This document shows positions 32,891 through 38,928 of a stretch of DNA of 38,928 nucleotides, in pieces. The position numbers and the translations under genes were made by a program. The stretch comes from Solimonas sp964507195 (GTDB lineage Bacteria; Pseudomonadota; Gammaproteobacteria; Nevskiales; Nevskiaceae). Every line of letters starts with the position of its first letter. Positions within the stretch are counted from its first letter, which is position 1. Below the pieces are notes generated by a model that was given only the letters and a program-made list of their open reading frames with translations, was not told the DNA's origin and ran no database searches. The stretch is taken from contig CAZDPA010000018.1 in NCBI GenBank assembly GCA_964507195.1, positions 1 to 38,928 on the forward strand. Reading direction: 5' to 3'.

Positions 32891-35744
32891 CGGCCTTCTC
32901 GAAACCGACCCTGTGCACCCAGGAACCGCGATCCTCATATGGCATCGTCACGCAACTCGTGCCGGGTACCGTGTCGGAACCCGGACCGATCACGCCGGAC
33001 AGCGAGCACAGCTGCGAGCGCGGATGGATGCGCCGGCAGTTCTGCAGATCGGCCACTGTCATCGCGGCGCCTTCGTTGTGTGCGGCGGCCAGCGACAGCA
33101 GCGTGCGATCCAGTGCAGCGAGAATGATCGCGTCGCGCTCGCGCCCGGCCGTGTAGTCGCGACGCAGCGCGAGGCCGGAATGCGCAGGATCGAGCACGCG
33201 CATCACGAGGTTGTCCATGACGCTGTGGTCGAACACATGGCTGCCGACACCGGCAACCCGACCGTAGACCGTCAGCCCCGCTTCAGGCGCCGGGTTGTTC
33301 GGATCAGGATCGGCGACGCCGGGATCGATCACGTTGTCGCGCAGGCCGCCGAACAGTTCATCGCGCAGACCGATGACGATCTCGCCGAAGATCGTTGCCG
33401 CCGGTCCGTCTCGCGCTTCCGGGTCATCGATGTCCTGCTCAGGTCCGAACGCGACACCGTCCCAGGCCAGCACCAGATCCAGCGCGCCACGCTGCAACTC
33501 GTCGAGATCATCGGCCTTGCGCGTGTAGAAATCGCGCAGCAGCGGCAGGTACTCGCGCGCCCGATGATCGCGGATGCCGTGATGACGATCGATCTCGCGT
33601 AGATCCGAAAACTGCCAATCGCTGCGCGTCGCGATCTTCTCGAGGATGCTCGTCACGCGCTGGCCGGGACCGCCGGGACGTGAGGTCGAGCCCAGCCCTT
33701 CACCGTCCAGCCAGCCGTGGGCCGGCTTGTTGTTCCAGTTCGCCAGATAGCCCTGCGCCGGATCGATCGCGTGCGGCAGCTGCTCGAACGGCAGCGGCGC
33801 GCCGAAGTCGTACTCGCCAGTGCCGGGGATCGGCAGGCGGATATCGGAATCCGGTGAGCGTCTGAGGAAGGCGCCCGGATGGAAATACGCAATATGGCCA
33901 TCGCGGGTAGCGACGGTAACGTTCTCGTTCCAGGTGACCTTCGATGTGGCTGCAACGAACTCGTCGAACGTCCTGGCCTTCGCCCAGGCCGCGACGCCGT
34001 CAATGGTTTCAAGCTCGCGACGGTACATCGCGTACTGCACGCTGCGCGCCAGGCCTGCGGCTACATCGCTGGCGACGATCGGGCCGTGAATCGTGCGGCA
34101 GACGCGCGCTGAAGCGTTGAGGATCGCCGGGCCCACCGGGATGCCCTGCGCGGCCGCGCGATAGCTCACGCTTTCATCGCGGCAGTCCATGTCCTTCCAC
34201 TCGCCGTCGTGGAAATACTGTTCGGCGGCGCAGGTTCCGGCGCCCTGCTGTGCAGTCGAGCAGATCGTTTCGACGAACGAATCGATGGTCTTGCTGTAGC
34301 CGGTCGTCAGGCCCCAGGCCGCATGCTCGGTGTAGCCGATACCGACTGCGGGCAGCATCGGCACCGAGGAGCCGCGCGCATGGTACTCGCCGGTGTGCAC
34401 TTCAAACTCGACGAGCAGCAGCGGATAACCGTAGCCGATCTGCGGACCGCTGAGCATCAGCGTGCCGCCGTCGCGCGTGCGCGAGGGGCCGATGGCGTAC
34501 GCCATGCTGCCGCCATGCATGTGGTCGCGCAGTTCGATCAGGGCCCGGGTCACTTTGCGCACCGCGAGGTGCGCCTGCCTGGCGCGCTGAGCGGCGCCGA
34601 GTGCGTTCTTCTTCTCCGCAGCCTTCGATGCCTTGCCTGCCGCGAGCGGCTTCATGATCACCTCGCCGCCGGCACCCATGCCGCCTGCCGGCAGGCGCAG
34701 GCGCTTGACCGGCAGATTGCAGGGGAACTGATCCGCGGCGTGGCCGGTGCCCGGACCTTTCCACAGCGTTTCCGGCAGCGTCAGCGCCCAGTCCGCGGTG
34801 CGGCGGAACACGGCTTCGCGGCCTTCGGCCGGTTCGTCCTGGTTCGAGAACGTGCCGGATTCCAGCGGCACGCTGACCGCCGCTTTCGGATCGTCGAGCC
34901 AGGTCATGTCGAGGAAGGCCTTGTAGGCCTCTTCGCGCGAACCGTATTCGATCTCAAGCTGCCTGATCGCCTGGATGTTCAGAAACTCATTGCCGCCTTC
35001 CGACGCAACGAAGCGCGTGATGTAGACGCCGGCGGCAAGCACATCCTTGACCGTGAACGGCGCCGGCGTGGTCGTCAGCAGCACGTACTCGGCCGGCAGC
35101 AGTGCCGGATTCAGCAGCGCTTTCTCGCGCCAGGCATTCGCGCCGTCGACGTAACCGAGCACGGCCTGCTGCGCATCAGGCGACGCCGCATCGAAGAAGC
35201 CCTGGTACTCGGCATCGGTGTACGTGAGGATGCGCTGCTGGATGTCGCCCGGCACACCGCCGCAACCGGTGAGTTCCGAGAACGTGCCGGCGCCCATGCG
35301 GCGCACGGCGTCCATCAGAAACAGACGATCCTGCGCGACCGCGTAGCCGACACCGAACCAGGCATCGCGCAGATCGTCGGCATAGACGATCGGCACGCCA
35401 TAGCTGTCGCGGTAGATCTCGACGCCGTCGCGTGGCACTTCGGGTGTGCCAGGCCTGGCGCCGAGCGCGCCGGGCTTGGCGTCGAAGCTCCAGTACATGC
35501 GGCGCTGGTCGTCGATGTGCGGACCGTAATCGGCCGGATTGCCGGTCAGCAGCCCCGCCGCCTGGCCGGCCACCGAAACAAAGCCGGACTGTCCGGGCGG
35601 CAGTGCGTTCTCGGCCTTGAGCACGAGGTCGGCCGGCACGGGAGGCGGCGTGCCTGCGGATTGGGGTGCCTTCGATTCACCGCAGGCGGCCAGCAGCGCC
35701 GCCGCAAATGCCATGGCAATGCCGATTCTGATTTTTATATTCAC
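32883..35744 (-). CDS. Penicillin-acylase family Ntn-hydrolase, lipoprotein
   Basis: This is a 953-residue protein. A lipobox (ALLAAC, C21) anchors it. The acylase alpha-chain region has VEIYRDSYGVPIVYADDLRD and GYAVAQDRLFLMDAVRRMGA. The beta chain should begin at S413 in MHGGSMAYAIGPSRT, where auto-cleavage would expose the catalytic N-terminal Ser. Further motifs are LSGPQIGYGYPLL and WNENVTVATRDGHIAYF; the Asn near there is a typical oxyanion residue. The family includes penicillin G acylase, N-acyl-homoserine-lactone acylases (PvdQ/QuiP) and cyclic-lipopeptide acylases. Which amide is cut cannot be told. It is larger than most members (about 750-850) because of an Ala/Lys-rich insert before the Ser (about 340-405). 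Confidence 0.88.
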   Translation of the reverse strand: MNIKIRIGIAMAFAAALLAACGESKAPQSAGTPPPVPADLVLKAENALPPGQSGFVSVAGQAAGLLTGNPADYGPHIDDQRRMYWSFDAKPGALGARPGTPEVPRDGVEIYRDSYGVPIVYADDLRDAWFGVGYAVAQDRLFLMDAVRRMGAGTFSELTGCGGVPGDIQQRILTYTDAEYQGFFDAASPDAQQAVLGYVDGANAWREKALLNPALLPAEYVLLTTTPAPFTVKDVLAAGVYITRFVASEGGNEFLNIQAIRQLEIEYGSREEAYKAFLDMTWLDDPKAAVSVPLESGTFSNQDEPAEGREAVFRRTADWALTLPETLWKGPGTGHAADQFPCNLPVKRLRLPAGGMGAGGEVIMKPLAAGKASKAAEKKNALGAAQRARQAHLAVRKVTRALIELRDHMHGGSMAYAIGPSRTRDGGTLMLSGPQIGYGYPLLLVEFEVHTGEYHARGSSVPMLPAVGIGYTEHAAWGLTTGYSKTIDSFVETICSTAQQGAGTCAAEQYFHDGEWKDMDCRDESVSYRAAAQGIPVGPAILNASARVCRTIHGPIVASDVAAGLARSVQYAMYRRELETIDGVAAWAKARTFDEFVAATSKVTWNENVTVATRDGHIAYFHPGAFLRRSPDSDIRLPIPGTGEYDFGAPLPFEQLPHAIDPAQGYLANWNNKPAHGWLDGEGLGSTSRPGGPGQRVTSILEKIATRSDWQFSDLREIDRHHGIRDHRAREYLPLLRDFYTRKADDLDELQRGALDLVLAWDGVAFGPEQDIDDPEARDGPAATIFGEIVIGLRDELFGGLRDNVIDPGVADPDPNNPAPEAGLTVYGRVAGVGSHVFDHSVMDNLVMRVLDPAHSGLALRRDYTAGRERDAIILAALDRTLLSLAAAHNEGAAMTVADLQNCRRIHPRSQLCSLSGVIGPGSDTVPGTSCVTMPYEDRGSWVHRVGFEKADD

Positions 35745-35834
35745 TGCGCGCCCCGAGTGCCTTCTCCAGCGCGCAGTGTAACGAGTCGCTCCAGGCTGCC
35801 CGCCGTATTTCCGCAGACTTGCTTGCGGCCGCGG

Positions 35835-36908
35835 TCAGTCAGCGGCAGCAGGGACCGGCAGACGCCCGATCGCCGGGGCGATCAGGCTGCCCAGGTACAG
35901 GTGCTCGCCGTGCTGCACGGCGCTGGTGATCGGCGCGTAGGCTTTCTCGTTGGCGTACTGCAGATCGGCAACCACCTTGCCGTCCAGATCCAGGCCGAGC
36001 ACCCAGCCATGCATCGTCGGCGCCGGCTGCAGCGCCTTGGGCAGACGGAACAGGATCTTGCGCAGCCTGGGCTGCGACAGCGCGTGGTCGAGTGCGGCAA
36101 TGCGCGGCGTATACAGTGCCAGCCAGTAACGATCACGGCCGTTGAAGTTGATGTTGTCGGGAAAGCCCGGCAGGTTGTCGATGAACACGTCCGTGGTGCC
36201 GGCCTTGTCGCCGCGCAGCCAGTGGCGCAGCACACGGTACTTGTTCATGTCGTTGACGAGCAGGTACTCGTCGCCCGGCCCCATCGTCACGCCGTTGGCG
36301 AAATACAGATCGCGCATCAGCACGCGGGTCTGGCCGGTGGCGATGTCGTACTCCAGCACGCGACCATTCGGGCCGTGCTCGAAGACATCGGCCATTACGT
36401 CATGAAGGCCGAAGCGCGACGAGGCATCGGAGAAGTAGGCCTTGCTGCCATCGGCCGTGATGTCGACATCGTCGACGAATTTGAACGGCAAGCCGTCGGC
36501 CTCGACCGACAGCACGTTCATGCTGCCGTCCGCCGTGATGCGCATCAGCCCGCGGACCGCATCCGCGACGTAGAGATCGCCATTCGGCGCGAGGGCCAGC
36601 CCCAGCGGCCGGCCTGAAGTGTTGGCCAGCTCCACCGGATTCTCGCCATTGCCGTCGAAACGCATCACCCGGCCATCGTCATAACCGGCGTAGAGATTGC
36701 CGGCACTGTCAATCGCGAGTCCTTCCGGGCCGTTGCCGACGTTCTCGGCCAGGCGCACGACCGGCTTGAGTCGTTCGTTGAGCGGAAAACGGCTTGCATC
36801 CAGAACCGGAGGCGTCCAGCTCTGCGGCTCGATCGGCACTGGCAGGAACAGCAGGTAGGCTGCGCAGCCGGCAAGTACGAAAAGGAGCAGGGTCAGCAGT
36901 CGCATCAT
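35835..36908 (-). CDS. Strictosidine-synthase/SMP-30-like beta-propeller protein
   Basis: This is a 357-residue protein from the first of two tandem ATGs at 36908, with GGAGAG about 10 bases upstream. An N-terminal membrane anchor (about 3-22, LLTLLLFVLAGCAAYLLFL, which also carries an AGC that may act as lipobox) is followed by propeller repeats: GPEGLAIDSAGNLYAGYDDG, PLGLALAPNGDLYVADAVRG, FVDDVDITADGSKAYFSDAS. The PF03088 strictosidine-synthase-like segment follows (EHGPNGRVLEYD, FANGVTMGPGDEYLLVNDMN, GFPDNINFNGRDRYWLALY). Bacterial members resemble APMAP/paraoxonase-type hydrolases of esters or lactones; the true substrate is unknown. It precedes the acylase gene by 90 bases on the same strand, probably in one operon. 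Confidence 0.85.
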   Translation of the reverse strand: MMRLLTLLLFVLAGCAAYLLFLPVPIEPQSWTPPVLDASRFPLNERLKPVVRLAENVGNGPEGLAIDSAGNLYAGYDDGRVMRFDGNGENPVELANTSGRPLGLALAPNGDLYVADAVRGLMRITADGSMNVLSVEADGLPFKFVDDVDITADGSKAYFSDASSRFGLHDVMADVFEHGPNGRVLEYDIATGQTRVLMRDLYFANGVTMGPGDEYLLVNDMNKYRVLRHWLRGDKAGTTDVFIDNLPGFPDNINFNGRDRYWLALYTPRIAALDHALSQPRLRKILFRLPKALQPAPTMHGWVLGLDLDGKVVADLQYANEKAYAPITSAVQHGEHLYLGSLIAPAIGRLPVPAAAD

Positions 36909-37061
36909 GTCGGTTCTCTCTCCAGAATCCGCCCAGAAGCGCACCCGATGGTGGGGTCGGGCACGGATCGATTGTGCGGAGGCACAGCGGCGATGTCCAT
37001 GAGATGCGGACTGAAACATCGCTGGAGTACAAAAGTCGCCACCCGACACTCCCGAGCCACC

Positions 37062-37067
37062 TATAAT
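37062..37067 (+). promoter_or_regulatory. Consensus -10 hexamer (TATAAT) ahead of the acyl-CoA synthetase gene
   Basis: A perfect TATAAT lies about 113 bases ahead of the gene start, in a GC-rich setting. No good TTGACA-like -35 was found at the proper distance, so promoter strength and exact use are uncertain. Confidence 0.45.
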
Positions 37068-37179
37068 GCGTGTCCGGTCGCCGGAGACCTGCGCCATCCC
37101 CGATGGTAAGAGCGCGGAACCGGGCTCTGGGGGCACACGACCGCAGTCACCTACAAATCGCCTTGCGAGGGGAAGCTTC

Positions 37180-38829
37180 ATGTCGTTCAAGAATCCGGTG
37201 GAAACCCTGCTGCAGTGGGCGCAGGAACGGCCCAACCAGCCCTGGCTGTACCAGTCGATCGACGGTGTCTGGAAGGCAACCACCTGGTCTGAAGCCGAAG
37301 CGCAGATCCGCGCGATGGCCACTGCCCTGCGCAAGCTCGGCCTGCCGGATGGCGCGGCCGTTGCGATCTCCGGCCGCAACACTGCGCACTGGTTCCTCGC
37401 CGACATGGCGATCGCGATGGCCGGCTACATCAGTGTCGGCCTTTATCCGAAGCAGTCGACCGACGCAGTCAAGTTCATCCTCGAGCACAGCGAAACCAAG
37501 GTGGTGTTCATCGGCCCGATGCCGGACACCGCTGAGTTCATGGGCGCGCTGCCCACCGGCATGATCACGATCGCCATGCCGTACCCGGACGTTCCGGCCT
37601 GCACCCATCAGTGGGATGCGCTGGTCAAGAACAGCGAACCGTTCGCAGGCTATGTCGCGCCGGATCCGAAGAAGCTCATCTCGCTGATCTACACCTCGGG
37701 CACGACCGGCAATCCGAAGGGCGTGATGATCACGACCGAGAACCTGATCTTCGCGACACAGGGTCTGGTCAAGGCGATGCCGGCACAGGGCCAGGAACGC
37801 TTCTTCTCCTATCTGCCGCTGGCGCATGCCTTCGAACGCGGCGCAGTCGAACTGGCGTCGATCTACCTCGGCGCCGAAGTCTGGTTCCTCGAGAACCTCG
37901 AAAAGCTCGCCGAGCAGCTCAAGCAGGTCGCGCCGACGCGCTTCTTCGGCGTACCGCTGGTCTACGGCCGCATCCAGGCCGGTATCCTGCGCAAGCTGCC
38001 ACAGGAAAAACTTGATCGTCTGCTGAAGATTCCGCTGCTGTCGGGCCTGATCAAGAGAAAGATCAGGAAAGGCGCCGGACTGCAGAACGCGCGCTACCTA
38101 TTCGTCGGTGCAGCGCCGATGCCGGTGTCGCTGATGCAGTGGTTCCAGAAGCTCGGCATTACCGTGCTGCAGGGTTACGGCATGACCGAGAACAACATCT
38201 ATGCGACGGCCAGCCTGCCCAAGGCCAACCGCCTCGGTGCCGTCGGCCGCGCAATGCCGGGGGCCGACATGCGCCTGTCCGAAGACGGTGAGATCCAGTT
38301 CCGCCATGCCGGCGTCACGCAGGGTTACTACAAAGACCCAGAGAAAACCGCCGAGCTGTTCACCGCCGATGGCTGGCTGCGCACCGGCGACAAGGGCCGC
38401 ATCGACGAAGACGGGTATCTGTACATCACCGGTCGCGTGAAGGACATCTTCAAGACGCTCAAGGGCAAGTACGTGGCACCCGCGCCGATCGAAGGCGCGC
38501 TCGCGCGCAACACCGACATCGACCAGCTGTGCTTCGTCGGCACCGGTCTCAAGCAGCCGATCATGGTGATCACCCTGTCGCAGCAGGGCGCGGAGAAACC
38601 GCGTGCCGAATGCGAGAAGGGCCTGATCGCCGAGATCAGCAACGTCAACTCCACCCTCGAAGCGCACGAGCAGATCGCCAAGATCTTCGTCGCGAAGGAT
38701 GCCTGGACGATCGACAACAACATCATGACGCCGACGATGAAGGTCAAGCGCAACGAAGTCGAGAAGCGCTACCTCGGACAACTCGAAGCGAACGCTGACG
38801 ACTACAAGACCAAGGTGGTCTGGGAGTAA
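37180..38829 (+). CDS. Long-chain acyl-CoA synthetase (AMP-forming)
   Basis: This is a 549-residue AMP-binding enzyme started at the ATG at 37180, with GAGGGGAAG just upstream; the frame extends further up (37066) without a better start. Core motifs: SLIYTSGTTGNPKGVMIT (P-loop), YGMTENN, GWLRTGDKGRIDEDGYLYIT, then GRVKDIFKTLKGKYVAPAPI for the hinge, and the catalytic Lys near the C-terminus in TPTMKVKRNEVEKRY. It activates free fatty acids to acyl-CoA, the entry step of beta-oxidation and lipid synthesis. The KGKYVAP signature fits the ACSBG/FadD15-like long-chain branch. It diverges from the propeller-acylase-oxidoreductase series and may use acids released by those or by the lipase locus (inference). 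Confidence 0.93.
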   Translation: MSFKNPVETLLQWAQERPNQPWLYQSIDGVWKATTWSEAEAQIRAMATALRKLGLPDGAAVAISGRNTAHWFLADMAIAMAGYISVGLYPKQSTDAVKFILEHSETKVVFIGPMPDTAEFMGALPTGMITIAMPYPDVPACTHQWDALVKNSEPFAGYVAPDPKKLISLIYTSGTTGNPKGVMITTENLIFATQGLVKAMPAQGQERFFSYLPLAHAFERGAVELASIYLGAEVWFLENLEKLAEQLKQVAPTRFFGVPLVYGRIQAGILRKLPQEKLDRLLKIPLLSGLIKRKIRKGAGLQNARYLFVGAAPMPVSLMQWFQKLGITVLQGYGMTENNIYATASLPKANRLGAVGRAMPGADMRLSEDGEIQFRHAGVTQGYYKDPEKTAELFTADGWLRTGDKGRIDEDGYLYITGRVKDIFKTLKGKYVAPAPIEGALARNTDIDQLCFVGTGLKQPIMVITLSQQGAEKPRAECEKGLIAEISNVNSTLEAHEQIAKIFVAKDAWTIDNNIMTPTMKVKRNEVEKRYLGQLEANADDYKTKVVWE

Positions 38830-38869
38830 AAGCTGCCCCTCACCCTCGAACGCGAGCTTTAGCCGCTCG

Positions 38870-38887
38870 CGCCCCGCAAGCGGGGCG
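38870..38887. repeat. Short GC-rich hairpin
   Basis: The arms cgccccgc and gcggggcg flank a 2-base loop within a ctcaccctcg...cgaggg context. It may belong to a further dispersed repeat type. It lies directly ahead of the terminator. Confidence 0.55.
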
Positions 38888-38901
38888 AGGGAGCAAAAAA
38901 C

Positions 38902-38928
38902 AAAAAGCCCGGCCCCGCCGGGCTTTTT
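38902..38928 (+). terminator. Rho-independent terminator after the acyl-CoA synthetase gene
   Basis: The arms aaaaagcccggc (38902-38913) and gccgggcttttt (38917-38928) form a 12-base stem around ccc, with A and T runs on the two sides, so it can work in both directions. It ends at the window edge. Confidence 0.9.

Noticed and set aside
34209..36617. Open frame of about 800 codons on the plus strand opposite the acylase and propeller genes
   Set aside because: It is antisense to two well-supported genes, has no family motifs, and has the His/Arg/Gln-rich composition of a high-GC shadow frame.
37076..37150. Possible tRNA or structured RNA ahead of the acyl-CoA synthetase gene
   Set aside because: No cloverleaf, T-loop or acceptor stem could be built; it looks like an ordinary leader.

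Overview
The window looks like chromosomal DNA of a GC-rich gammaproteobacterium. The gene styles (fadI-type thiolase, ArgR/OruR-like AraC regulators, secreted lipoprotein hydrolases, FecIR/TonB signalling, CusCBA-type efflux) recall the Xanthomonadales/Nevskiales side of the class, but that placement is an impression from gene content and was not tested. Coding is dense. There are no rRNA or tRNA genes, no CRISPR array and no intact transposase or integrase.

Layout. 1-3206: the start of a YadA-like trimeric autotransporter (minus strand, running off the left edge), a BrnT/BrnA toxin-antitoxin pair, and an OmpR-type response regulator whose receiver lacks the switch lysine. 3404-10656: an iron/siderophore-type surface-signalling locus. 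It has a FecI-like sigma factor, a FecR-like anti-sigma factor, a TonB-dependent receptor with an N-terminal signalling (STN) domain, a decayed second receptor behind it, and a divergent TonB. Between fecR and the receptor lies a small plus-strand island with a broken HigA antitoxin gene and a nucleotidyltransferase plus small-partner gene pair. 10773-15967: a glycine-zipper protein, then a minus-strand string of secreted lipase, S15/CocE-type esterase/peptidase and FadI thiolase, which fits uptake and breakdown of acyl esters. 16188-22318: a copper/silver efflux operon with a CopL-like metal-binding leader protein, then CusC, CusB (with an extra heavy-metal-binding domain) and CusA. 22429-26328: a 7TM-DISM histidine kinase, a NarL-type response regulator and a lipoprotein with a Pro/Thr repeat linker. 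This block is bracketed by an exact 111-bp direct repeat of the 3' end of cusA. 26567-31160: a di-haem cytochrome c lipoprotein and two tandem AraC regulators. 31265-38829: a strictosidine-synthase-like beta-propeller, a penicillin-acylase-family lipoprotein and a PYROXD2-like FAD oxidoreductase on the minus strand, and a divergent long-chain acyl-CoA synthetase followed by a terminator.

Two patterns cut across the genes. First, all five convergent gene junctions carry a paired, palindromic REP-like element (two families), which suggests they serve as bidirectional terminators or insulators. Second, there are several scars of gene gain and loss: the 111-bp cusA-tail duplication, the receptor remnant, the truncated higA, and a possible integrase remnant near 6950-7072. 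All functional statements are by reading motifs and remembering families; no search was run.
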